Assembly: GCA_024275165.1 (NCBI GenBank)
Contig: JAJRZQ010000012.1
Span: forward strand, 209,077-273,076
Length of the DNA: 64,000 nucleotides
DNA from: a bacterium
GTDB lineage: Bacteria > SAR324 > XYD2-FULL-50-16
Direction of reading: 5' to 3'
Under the pieces are notes generated by a model, which ran no database searches, was not told the DNA's origin, and saw nothing but the letters and a program-made list of their open reading frames with translations. Positions within the stretch are counted from its first letter, which is position 1; each line of letters starts with the position of its first letter. Of the stretch, positions 1-8,058 are shown piece by piece. The translations under genes were made by a program, and so were the position numbers.

Positions 1-582
1 TTGCAAAAAGAAGGGGTCGATCAAGCTCAGCAAGAGGCGGCAAGAATCATTGAAGAGGCCCAAAAGGAAGCGCAAGAGATTAAGCGGCAAGCGATTGGCG
101 AAACCAAAGAATGGGCCGCTGAGGCCAAAGCGGAACTGCATCGCCATCAAGAGGCATTAGAGCAACGGCTGCGGCTTGCTGCCAGAGACTTGGTTTTGCT
201 CACCAAAGAAAACCTAGAACAGGCCTTTGCCCAGTTTTTAAAACAATCCATTCAAAAAAATTTTACGCAAGAGGTGATGCAAAAGGCTCTGCTTGCGTTG
301 GCCAAGAGCTTTAACCAAGGCGATAAGTTGACCTTGGTTTGGCCCGAGGCAATGAAGGAGCAATTGGCGAATCAGTTGACCCAGGCCTTTGCCCAGGCCC
401 TAGGGCAGGAGGTAGAGCAAGCGAGGGATCAAGGCCTGGAACAGGGTTTTTGGCTCTATTTGGACGAAGAGAAGAAATATTATGATTTTTCCGTGCGACA
501 TCTGGGAGAAATCTTTTTCAATCGGCTCAGCGGCCCCATTAAAGAAGCCTTGGTGGGGTTTAATCTCCCCAGCGAATCATGA
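1..582 (+). CDS. atpE: V-type ATPase subunit E (peripheral stalk), 5' end at window edge
   Basis: Probable E subunit of a bacterial V/A-type ATPase, part of the peripheral stalk that holds the catalytic head against the membrane motor. The first 60 or so residues are Ala/Glu/Gln/Lys-rich and would form the long N-terminal helix typical of E and related stator subunits. The second half carries a globular C-terminal domain (VRHLGEIFFNRLSG near the end). The frame is open from base 1 and begins with TTG, so the true start may lie just upstream; at 193 residues it is close to the usual family length. Its stop overlaps the next start by 4 bases (ATGA). The call rests on composition and on position at the head of an unmistakable V-ATPase operon, more than on a sharp motif. 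Confidence 0.85.
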   Translation: MQKEGVDQAQQEAARIIEEAQKEAQEIKRQAIGETKEWAAEAKAELHRHQEALEQRLRLAARDLVLLTKENLEQAFAQFLKQSIQKNFTQEVMQKALLALAKSFNQGDKLTLVWPEAMKEQLANQLTQAFAQALGQEVEQARDQGLEQGFWLYLDEEKKYYDFSVRHLGEIFFNRLSGPIKEALVGFNLPSES

Positions 583-1112
583 GCCTCGTCTACCTTTTAA
601 CCACCCAACCCCCCTTGCTTTGGGGCAACCCCGCCCCGCTGAAGTGGGATGAGTTTTGCGAGCAGATCAAGGCTCTGCTGCCGGGCCAAGCCTCTGCCTG
701 CTTGGCCTTTGCTCAGCCCCCCTACCCCCCCTTGGGCGAGGCGACCCAGCGCTGGCGGGAATATGCCCAATCCTTGGCCCATGAGTTGGCAAAAGCCCGT
801 AGCAAACGGCTTCGTCGCAACGATCAAAGCCTTTCTTTAGAATACTTCCCCCAATGCCCCAGCAAGGATTTAGAAGAGATATTACAAGCCCCAAACCCTT
901 TAGAGGCGCAAAAAAGTCATTCTTCCCTGCTTTGGGAAGAGGCGGAACGGCAAGAGGCCCCCTTGGGTTATTGCCTGGAGCGGCTCGCTTTTTACGCCTT
1001 GAAGCTGAGTTTGTTGTTGCGCTTAGATGCTTATCATGAGCCCCAAGCCAGAGAAAAACTGGATTTTTGGTTGCAGGAAAAGATCACCCAACAGCTTAGG
1101 GGCCATCCATGA
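579..1112 (+). CDS. DUF2764 family protein of the V-ATPase operon
   Basis: A 177-residue soluble protein between the E and A subunit genes, overlapped by 4 bases at both ends (ATGA), so its translation is coupled to both. The position and size match the DUF2764 family found at this place in V-ATPase operons of Chlamydiae and spirochaetes. In those operons no ordinary subunit C is present, and DUF2764 is thought to replace it. The sequence has a Pro-rich N-terminal half and a helical C-terminal half (residues about 115-175, rich in Leu, Ala and Glu). No catalytic motif, signal peptide or membrane segment is visible. The family assignment comes from order and general similarity; the C-like role is inference. 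Confidence 0.7.
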   Translation: MSLVYLLTTQPPLLWGNPAPLKWDEFCEQIKALLPGQASACLAFAQPPYPPLGEATQRWREYAQSLAHELAKARSKRLRRNDQSLSLEYFPQCPSKDLEEILQAPNPLEAQKSHSSLLWEEAERQEAPLGYCLERLAFYALKLSLLLRLDAYHEPQAREKLDFWLQEKITQQLRGHP

Positions 1113-2851
1113 ATCAAACCCAGGGCCGGGTGACAGGCATCAACGCCAATTTGGTGAAGGTGGAGTTTGCGGGGGCAGTGCGGCAAAACGAAATCGCCTA
1201 TCTTCATCAGGGTAAAAACCGCTTAAAGAGTGAGGTGATCCGCATTCAGGGAAACCAAGCCGAAATGCAGGTTTTTGAAGACACTCGAGGGCTTCAGGTG
1301 GGGGACAGGGCGAGTTTTACAGGAGAGCTTTTAAGTGTCGAGCTGGGGCCGGGGCTTTTGGGCCAGATTTTTGACGGGTTGCAAAACCCCTTGGAGGTCT
1401 TAGCGGCAAAAAAGGGGCTTTTTACCCCCAAGGGCTTTGAGGTGCCTAAACTCGACCAAAAAAAACGCTGGGATTATACCCCGGTCGCTGAGATGGGGCA
1501 AAGGTTGAAAGGAGGTCAGGCCTTAGGGGCGGTGCCCGAAATGGCCTTTGTTCATCAGATTTTTGTCCCCTATTCTTGGCAGGGGGCTTGGGAATTGGTT
1601 TGGGTGGCCCGGGCCGGGGCCTATAGCTTAAAAGAACCGATTGCCCGCTTAAAAAACAGCCAAGGGCAAGAGCGGGAAGCTTTTTTAAGTTTTTCCTGGC
1701 CGGTCAAACGCCCGATTCAGGCCTTTAAGCAAAGGCTGCGGCCCACAGAGCCCATGATTACGCAAATTCGCTTGATTGATTGCTTTTTCCCTGTCGCCAA
1801 GGGGGGAACCTATTGCATCCCCGGGCCGTTTGGGGCGGGGAAGACGGTTTTGCAGCAATTAACCAGCCGTTACGCCGGAGTGGATGTGGTGCTGATCGCT
1901 GCTTGCGGCGAGCGGGCCAATGAGGTGGTGGAAACGATTAAAGAGTTCCCCTTGCTCAAAGACCCGAAACGAGGCACGAGCTTGATGGAACGAACCATCA
2001 TCATCTGCAATACCTCCAGCATGCCGGTGGCGGCCCGAGAATCGAGCGTCTATACGGCGGTCACCTTGGCGGAGCATTATCGGCAAATGGGGTTGGATGT
2101 CCTGCTTTTGGCCGATTCCACCAGCCGCTGGGCCCAAGCCTTGCGAGAGCGGAGCGGCCGTTTGGAGGAGATCCCCGGGGAAGAAGCCTTCCCCGCTTAC
2201 CTTGAATCGGTGATCGCCGCTTTTTACGAGCGCGCCGGGCGGGTGGAGTTGGAAAACGACCAAACCGGCTCGGTCACCATTGGGGGCACGGTCAGCCCCG
2301 CGGGGGGGAACTTTGAAGAGCCGGTCACCAAAGCGACCTTAAAGGTCGTGGGGGCCTTTCATGCCTTAAGTCGAGAGCGCTCGGACGCGCGCAAGTTCCC
2401 GGCGATTCACCCTTTAGAAAGTTGGACCCGTTATCAGGGGATTTTACCTGGTTCTGAACGAGAAGAAATTCTTTCACTCCTGCGTCGCGCTCAAGTGGTA
2501 GAAGAGATGATGAAGGTCGTAGGGGAAGAGGGGACCAGCTTGGAAGACTTTATTCTTTATTTGAAAGGGGAGTTTTTTGAACAGGTCTTTTTACAGCAAA
2601 ACGCCTTTGACTTAGTCGATGCCGCGACCAGCCAAGAACGGCAGATTTACGGTATCCAGTTGGCGCAAGAGGTCTTGCAGGCAAAGTTTGCCTTTCAGAC
2701 AAAAGACCCGGCCCGCAGCCTCTTTCATCGCTTGAGGCAAGCCTTTGTGGACTACAATTCCACCCCCTGGGAGAAAGAAAAGATTGAGCCTTTGGTAGAA
2801 CGCATCGGCGGATTGATTGATGAGGGGGTAGGGAATGAAGGCGAAATTTAA
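1109..2851 (+). CDS. atpA: V-type ATPase catalytic subunit A
   Basis: Catalytic A subunit of the V1 head. The P-loop GPFGAGKT occupies residues 239-246, and [17 protein letters not shown] follows as expected. Further family blocks are [19 protein letters not shown] (phosphate and adenine contacts) and [20 protein letters not shown]. The 580-residue length is normal and includes the non-homologous region between the N-terminal barrel and the nucleotide domain that distinguishes A from the F-type beta subunit. It starts inside the preceding stop (ATGA) and overlaps atpB by 17 bases. Hydrolysis or synthesis direction cannot be told from sequence. Confidence 0.97.
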   Translation: MNQTQGRVTGINANLVKVEFAGAVRQNEIAYLHQGKNRLKSEVIRIQGNQAEMQVFEDTRGLQVGDRASFTGELLSVELGPGLLGQIFDGLQNPLEVLAAKKGLFTPKGFEVPKLDQKKRWDYTPVAEMGQRLKGGQALGAVPEMAFVHQIFVPYSWQGAWELVWVARAGAYSLKEPIARLKNSQGQEREAFLSFSWPVKRPIQAFKQRLRPTEPMITQIRLIDCFFPVAKGGTYCIPGPFGAGKTVLQQLTSRYAGVDVVLIAACGERANEVVETIKEFPLLKDPKRGTSLMERTIIICNTSSMPVAARESSVYTAVTLAEHYRQMGLDVLLLADSTSRWAQALRERSGRLEEIPGEEAFPAYLESVIAAFYERAGRVELENDQTGSVTIGGTVSPAGGNFEEPVTKATLKVVGAFHALSRERSDARKFPAIHPLESWTRYQGILPGSEREEILSLLRRAQVVEEMMKVVGEEGTSLEDFILYLKGEFFEQVFLQQNAFDLVDAATSQERQIYGIQLAQEVLQAKFAFQTKDPARSLFHRLRQAFVDYNSTPWEKEKIEPLVERIGGLIDEGVGNEGEI

Positions 2852-4145
2852 TCGCATTCAAAAGATTTTAGGCAATGTGGTCATGGTTCGCGCCGAGGGC
2901 GTGAGTTATGGCGAATTGGCCTTGATCCGCTCGAAAGAGGGGGAAAGCCTCTCTGAGGTGATTCGGATTGAAAAGGAGGAGGTTTCCTTGCAGGTCTTTG
3001 CCGGTAGCGCCGGGATTGGCACCCACGATGAGGTGGAATTTTTAGGCAGCGGGATGAAGGTTCCCTTTTCCGCTCATTTGGTTGGGCGGATTTTCGACGG
3101 GAAAGGAACCCCGCGCGATGGCGGCCCCGCCTTGACGGATCAGTTGATCGAGGTGGGCGGCCCCTGCCTAAACCCGGTGACTCGCTTGCTGCCCTCAAAG
3201 ATGATTCATACCCATATCCCCATGATCGACCTGTTCAACAGCTTGGTGGAGGCGCAAAAAATCTCGATTTTTTCCTCTTCCGGGGAACCGCATAACGAGG
3301 TCATGGCCCGGATCGCCTTGCAGGCGGAAGTGGATTTAATCGTCTTAGGCGGGATGGGGTTGAGGTATGACGATTATCTCTTTTTCAAAGAACAATTAGA
3401 AGAAAGCGGTGCCTTGAGCCGCTCGATTTTGTTTATTCACACGGCGCAAAACCCGGTCGTCGAGGCCTTAAAGGTGCCCGACCTATGCCTTGCGGTGGCG
3501 GAAAACTTTGCCTTGCAGGGCAAACGGGTGTTGTGCCTGCTCACCGATATGACAAACTTTTGCGATGCCTTGAAAGAGGTGTCGATCATCATGGAGCAAA
3601 TCCCGGCGAATCGAGGTTATCCCGGGGATTTATACAGCCAACTGGCCAAACGCTATGAAAAAGCCGCCGCCTTTGACGGCGCGGGCTCTGTGACCCTGTT
3701 GAGCGTAACCACCATGCCCGGGGGGGATGTAACCCATCCCGTGCCCGACAACACCGGCTATATCACCGAAGGGCAATATTACCTCAACAAGGGCCGGATT
3801 GAGCCCTTCGGCAGCTTGAGCCGACTCAAGCAGTTGGTGAACAAACACACGAGACAAGACCACCGAGCCATTATGGATGTGATGATCCAGCTTTACGCTA
3901 AATCTCAGGAAACAATGGAAAAAAGATCCATGGGCTTTCGGATGTCGGAATGGGATCAACGGCTCTTAGCCTATGGAGAGGCCTTTGAAGCGGAATTGAT
4001 GAGCCTGAAACTCGACCTCACCTTGGAAAAAGCCTTGGATCATAGCTGGGCCTTGCTCGCTCGTTTTTTCAATCAGGAAGAAACGGGGTTGCAAAGCGAG
4101 TTGGTCCAGCGGTTTTGGCCAATGCCAGCAGCAAAACAGGGGTAG
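2835..4145 (+). CDS. atpB: V-type ATPase subunit B
   Basis: Non-catalytic B subunit that alternates with A in the V1 hexamer. It has the N-terminal barrel and a nucleotide-binding fold without a functional P-loop: the equivalent stretch reads [14 protein letters not shown] around residue 145. Family blocks include [33 protein letters not shown] and [20 protein letters not shown]. The 436-residue length is usual. The start lies 17 bases inside atpA, preceded by a purine-rich stretch within that gene, and the next gene begins 1 base after the stop. Confidence 0.97.
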   Translation: MKAKFNRIQKILGNVVMVRAEGVSYGELALIRSKEGESLSEVIRIEKEEVSLQVFAGSAGIGTHDEVEFLGSGMKVPFSAHLVGRIFDGKGTPRDGGPALTDQLIEVGGPCLNPVTRLLPSKMIHTHIPMIDLFNSLVEAQKISIFSSSGEPHNEVMARIALQAEVDLIVLGGMGLRYDDYLFFKEQLEESGALSRSILFIHTAQNPVVEALKVPDLCLAVAENFALQGKRVLCLLTDMTNFCDALKEVSIIMEQIPANRGYPGDLYSQLAKRYEKAAAFDGAGSVTLLSVTTMPGGDVTHPVPDNTGYITEGQYYLNKGRIEPFGSLSRLKQLVNKHTRQDHRAIMDVMIQLYAKSQETMEKRSMGFRMSEWDQRLLAYGEAFEAELMSLKLDLTLEKALDHSWALLARFFNQEETGLQSELVQRFWPMPAAKQG

Positions 4146-4146
4146 G

Positions 4147-4764
4147 ATGAGCCGCTTGCAATTGACGCAAAAGGAGCTGAAACGGCAAAAGGATCAATTA
4201 AAATCCTTTCGTCGCTATTTGCCCACCTTAAACCAAAAAAAGAAGCTTTTACAAAAGGAGTTGCGGCTTTTAATCCAGGAAGAGTCCGCCCTAGCGCGGC
4301 AAATCGAAGCGCGGGCCCGCCAGGCCAAGGCTTGGCTTGGCGTCTTTGCCGAGGCGCGGCCTTCTTTTGAGTTGCTGGAAGTCAACCAATTGGTTTTAGA
4401 GCAAGATTCTTTAGCGGGGATTGAGCTTCCCCGTTTGGTGAGTGTAGAGATGAGCGTAGGAGAATACGACCTGTACCAGACCCCGGTTTGGGTGGATGGG
4501 GCCTTGGTTTGGCTGCAAGAAGAGTTAAAGTTGCGTTTTCGGTTTCAAATCGCCTTAAAACGCAAAGAACGGGCGCAAGAAGAGTTTTTACAAACAACGC
4601 AACGGATCAACTTGTTTGAAAAAGTCAAGATTCCCCAGGCCCAAGCCGCGATTCGTAAAATCAACGCCTATTTGGACGACCAACAAACCATCGCCATTGG
4701 CTGGGCCTTAGGGGCCAAAAAGAAGCTCGCCCTGGCCGAGGGGAGCAAGGGAGAGGGGCGATGA
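4147..4764 (+). CDS. atpD: V-type ATPase subunit D (central rotor shaft)
   Basis: Subunit D forms the central rotating shaft inside the A3B3 head. The 205 residues fit the family. The N-terminal and C-terminal parts are long charged helices expected to form an antiparallel coiled coil (LTQKELKRQKDQLKSFRRYL at the start, and a Lys/Arg/Gln-rich segment around residues 140-180). It sits between B and I as in spirochaetal and chlamydial operons. The stop overlaps the atpI start by 4 bases. No separate subunit F gene is present in the visible operon. Confidence 0.92.
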   Translation: MSRLQLTQKELKRQKDQLKSFRRYLPTLNQKKKLLQKELRLLIQEESALARQIEARARQAKAWLGVFAEARPSFELLEVNQLVLEQDSLAGIELPRLVSVEMSVGEYDLYQTPVWVDGALVWLQEELKLRFRFQIALKRKERAQEEFLQTTQRINLFEKVKIPQAQAAIRKINAYLDDQQTIAIGWALGAKKKLALAEGSKGEGR

Positions 4765-6563
4765 TCGAGCCAATGTTGCAGGTGACCCTGTTGTTTACCC
4801 AACAACGCCAAGAGGCTATTTTGCTCGCTTTGCAACAAGACGGCCTGATCCACTTTGACTTAGCCGCGCCTACGGCGGCCGCTTTAGAGCCCCCGGTGCA
4901 GTACCGGAAAAAAATCGAAGCCCTGCTGAAATTGTATCCCCCCGGTCATTTTAGCCAGATTCGTAGAGAGGTCAGCTTGGAGCTGGATTTAACCGTGGTC
5001 GATGAGTTGACCCGCGTGCATCGTTCCATCCAGGAGACGCAAAAGGAAATCACCTTGATTTGTTCTGAGATCCCGATAGCCGCCCCCTATGGAGATTTTA
5101 ACGAAGCCTTGTTGGAAGAGTTGCGAAAGCAGGGGCTTTATTTGCTTCACTACCGGGTTGATCAAGGGGAACTCCGCAGCTTAAAGGGCTTGGATTGGTT
5201 TTCTATCTTTACCAAAGAGGGGAAGGAGTATCTGGTGGTGGTCTCGAAAGACCCCAACCTAGAGCTGCCCTTTAAAAAATTGAGCTTGCCGGAAAAAAGC
5301 GTAACCGCGCTCAAAGGAGAACTCAAAGCCCTAAGGGAGCAAAAAGAGTCGCTTTTAAGGCAGGAGGAAATCTTATTAGAAGATCCTACCCCAATTCAGC
5401 ACCTGCATTGGGAGGTTTCCAACCTCATTGAGTTTGAGCGGGCAAAAAAGACGACTCAACAAGAAGAGCAGGTGAACTGGCTGGTGGGCTATTGCCCTAA
5501 GGATCGCTTGTTTATTTTAGAAGCAATGGCGCAGTCTCATGGCTTTGCGTTGCTCGCTCGGGACGCGGACCAAAGCGCGGCGACCCCGGTGCGGATCAAA
5601 CAAAATCGTTGGACTCGGCTTTTTGCCCCCGTGATGGCCTTTATTGGGGTTGTTCCCGGTTATGATGAGCGAGATGCCGGCCCCGCCTTTTTAATCTTTT
5701 TTACCCTCTTTTTTGCCCTCTTGGTGGGGGATGGAGGGTATGGATTGGTGATGCTCGCGCTCACTTGCGCGCTGAAGCTTAAAAAAAAGGACTGGCCTCC
5801 TGAGGTGTTCCATCTTTTTTTTCTGTTGTCTGGGGCGAGTCTGGTTTGGGGAGCCCTAACCGGTTTGTGGTTTGGTTATGAGCCCCTGGGGAGTCAAGGT
5901 TTTTTGCGCGCGCTGGTGATCCCGGAGCTTTACGCCTACGCCAAAGAATCCGACGCTTTGATGATCCGTTTGGTTTTTATCTTAGGCTTAACGCAATTGC
6001 TGTTGGCCCACTTTTGGGAATTCAGCCGTAAGCCGAGGTTGGCGCAGAGGCTCACCGAGGTGGGTTGGGGCTTGTTTTTAATCGGGGCCTTCTTTTTGGC
6101 GAAATATTTTCTTTTGCAAGACCCCATGCCCCCCTTGGCAAAATCTTTGTTTGTTGTGGGGCTGGGTTTGGTCTTGTTGTTTGGGGAGCAGCGACCGCAG
6201 CGAAGTTGGTTAAAGGGGCTTGCTTGGGGGGTGGCGCAATTTCCCATGAACCTTTTGGGGGCCATTGGTTTTTTTTCCGATCTCGTGAGTTACATCCGCT
6301 TGTTTGCCTTGGGGCTGGCGACCAAACAAATGGCGCAAGCGGCCAACGACCTTGCCTTAAGCGGCGGCCATGAAGGGTTTTTTGGGGTTTTGGGGGCCGT
6401 CGTGATCTTGCTTTTGGGGCACAGCATCAACCTGACCTTAGCGGGCGTCGCGGTGATGGTGCATGGGATTCGTTTGAATTTTTTAGAGTTTGCCAAGCAC
6501 TTAAATATGCAATGGACGGGGAAACCCTTTGTTCCCTTTCAACGCGCTCCTCGGAGCTTTTAA
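4761..6563 (+). CDS. atpI: V-type ATPase membrane subunit I (a-type stator)
   Basis: Subunit I is the membrane stator that supplies the ion half-channels next to the K ring. The first 290 or so residues are soluble with coiled-coil-like helices (for example residues 95-110 and 190-215). The rest contains about seven or eight hydrophobic segments, beginning near FAPVMAFIGVVPGY. The functionally essential arginine is visible as Arg513 in SDLVSYIRLFALGLA, which in this family faces the acidic residue of K. At 600 residues it is at the short end of normal. The stop is followed after 11 bases by atpK. Confidence 0.95.
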   Translation: MIEPMLQVTLLFTQQRQEAILLALQQDGLIHFDLAAPTAAALEPPVQYRKKIEALLKLYPPGHFSQIRREVSLELDLTVVDELTRVHRSIQETQKEITLICSEIPIAAPYGDFNEALLEELRKQGLYLLHYRVDQGELRSLKGLDWFSIFTKEGKEYLVVVSKDPNLELPFKKLSLPEKSVTALKGELKALREQKESLLRQEEILLEDPTPIQHLHWEVSNLIEFERAKKTTQQEEQVNWLVGYCPKDRLFILEAMAQSHGFALLARDADQSAATPVRIKQNRWTRLFAPVMAFIGVVPGYDERDAGPAFLIFFTLFFALLVGDGGYGLVMLALTCALKLKKKDWPPEVFHLFFLLSGASLVWGALTGLWFGYEPLGSQGFLRALVIPELYAYAKESDALMIRLVFILGLTQLLLAHFWEFSRKPRLAQRLTEVGWGLFLIGAFFLAKYFLLQDPMPPLAKSLFVVGLGLVLLFGEQRPQRSWLKGLAWGVAQFPMNLLGAIGFFSDLVSYIRLFALGLATKQMAQAANDLALSGGHEGFFGVLGAVVILLLGHSINLTLAGVAVMVHGIRLNFLEFAKHLNMQWTGKPFVPFQRAPRSF

Positions 6564-6574
6564 TAGGAGAGATT

Positions 6575-7018
6575 ATGCAATGGTTTGATTCTTTTGGCGC
6601 CGCCGGTTATATCTTTGCTCTCACCTTTGCCGCCATGGGCAGCGCCTTGGGCACGGGGATCACGGGCCAGGCGGCTATTGGCGCTTGGCGCAAGGCCTTT
6701 TTAAAAGGGCAGGCGGCGCCTTTTATTCTCATTGCCTTTGCCTCGGCACCCCTTTCCCAAACCATTTACGGGATGATTTTGATGAACAGCCTGAAGGCGG
6801 CGGGGTTGGAGGTTCCTCCCATGGTGAAAGCGATGAGCGGTCTTTTTGGGGGGATGGCGATTGGGGCTTCGGCTTGGCTTCAGGGCAAGGCGGGGGCAGC
6901 GGCCTGCGAGGCTTTAGTGGATACCGACAAAGGCTTAGGTAATTATATCATGATCTTGGGCATTATTGAAACCGTTGCCCTATTCGTGATGGTTTTTTTA
7001 ATGACCGCCCTAGGCTAA
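6575..7018 (+). CDS. atpK: V-type ATPase proteolipid subunit K (rotor ring)
   Basis: Rotor-ring proteolipid made of two fused hairpins (four hydrophobic helices, 147 residues). I start it at the ATG at 6575, preceded by AGGAGA at 6565-6570; the frame is open further upstream but overlaps atpI without a site. The carboxylate is Glu132 in the last helix (GIIETVALF). The first hairpin carries PLSQTIYG (Ser61, Gln62, Tyr65), and Gln103 lies in WLQGK. These positions align with the Thr64, Gln65, Tyr68, Gln110 and Glu139 Na+ ligands known for Enterococcus hirae NtpK, so Na+ coupling is likely. Only hairpin two has a carboxylate. The stop overlaps the convergent barrel gene by 4 bases. Confidence 0.95.
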   Translation: MQWFDSFGAAGYIFALTFAAMGSALGTGITGQAAIGAWRKAFLKGQAAPFILIAFASAPLSQTIYGMILMNSLKAAGLEVPPMVKAMSGLFGGMAIGASAWLQGKAGAAACEALVDTDKGLGNYIMILGIIETVALFVMVFLMTALG

Positions 7019-8058
7019 AAATAAGCTTGCAGCCCAAGCTGTACCTGCGCTTGGTTGACTCGTTTTTGCAAGGGTTCTTGCAGCCATTGGGCGCGGCCAA
7101 TCCAGTGTAGGGGGCCTTTCCCCAGGCTTTGTTTGATTGCCAGACTGAAGCTTTGCAGCAGTTCAACCTGATTCACCGAGTTGAGAGCCCAATCATTGAG
7201 TGTTTTTTGGTAGAGGTCTTTGCGGTTGGCTACTTTGAATTGATGTCGGAAGGTCAACTCCGCATCGCCGTAGAGCCAGGCAAACTGATTTTCAATCTCA
7301 AAGCGATAACTGGTCTGAGTCCCTCTTTTTTCTCGTTGGATAAAATAGGTTAAATTTCTCCAAAAGGGTAGGAACCCGGGGATTTCGGGCCGTCTGTTTT
7401 CGTACTTGTACCCCGAGAGGAGCGCAAAGGGGGTCTCGACCCCTTGGGTGAGGATGGAGCGATTGTTGAAATAGAGGGAGTGATAGCGATAAGCATTGGA
7501 AATCCAACCGATTTCGACTTGGTGGTTGGTATATTGCACCCAATCGAGATTGCGCCCTGTTTGTAATTCGCTTCGCCTTTCCAGCCTGCGGGAGAACTCG
7601 ATAAAACTTCCCTTTTCCTCAAACCGTAAGCTGCCGCCGAAGGTATTGGGGAGGGTTTTTTCTTGGGTTTTCGCCTGGTAAGAGCCCCGTTCTTTACCGG
7701 CAATCCATTGGGTGCTGTTGATTTGCAGGTCCATTTTTCCCGTTTTGATTTGGAAAAAGGACTTGTTTAAGGAAAAGGTTTGACGGTGTAAGAGGTCGGC
7801 AGTGGAATCATAAATTTGTTCCTGGAACTCTTCTGTTTCAAACTCCCAGGTGAAGCGACCTAGGGGGATGGAAACATTCCGGCGGGTGCGTTGCGCCTCT
7901 TCTTTGATCTCGAGTTGCAAGGGGCTGAGCGCGTCTTTTTGGCTGTATTGGCTTTGGCTCTCTGCCTCCCCTTGCAGGGTGAGTTGGAAGGCGGAGAGCG
8001 GCGTGGGGAAAAGGGCAAGCCAGATCAAGGTCAAGAGGAGGGGGGTAAATCGTTTCAT
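7015..8058 (-). CDS. Putative outer-membrane beta-barrel protein
   Basis: A 347-residue exported protein of unknown function. I choose the ATG at 8058 because it opens a clean signal peptide (MKRFTPLLLTLIWLALF, probable cleavage after PLSA) and because it overlaps the upstream stop as ATGA; the frame extends upstream without a better start. The mature part has many alternating polar/aromatic stretches, for example VEIGWISNAYRYHSLYF and RFEIENQFAWLYGDAELTF. It ends in QVQLGLQAYF, with the C-terminal Phe that outer-membrane barrels use for BAM recognition. These features suggest a barrel of roughly 14-16 strands. No named family is recognised. Its partner is the lipoprotein encoded immediately upstream. 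Confidence 0.65.
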   Translation of the reverse strand: MKRFTPLLLTLIWLALFPTPLSAFQLTLQGEAESQSQYSQKDALSPLQLEIKEEAQRTRRNVSIPLGRFTWEFETEEFQEQIYDSTADLLHRQTFSLNKSFFQIKTGKMDLQINSTQWIAGKERGSYQAKTQEKTLPNTFGGSLRFEEKGSFIEFSRRLERRSELQTGRNLDWVQYTNHQVEIGWISNAYRYHSLYFNNRSILTQGVETPFALLSGYKYENRRPEIPGFLPFWRNLTYFIQREKRGTQTSYRFEIENQFAWLYGDAELTFRHQFKVANRKDLYQKTLNDWALNSVNQVELLQSFSLAIKQSLGKGPLHWIGRAQWLQEPLQKRVNQAQVQLGLQAYF

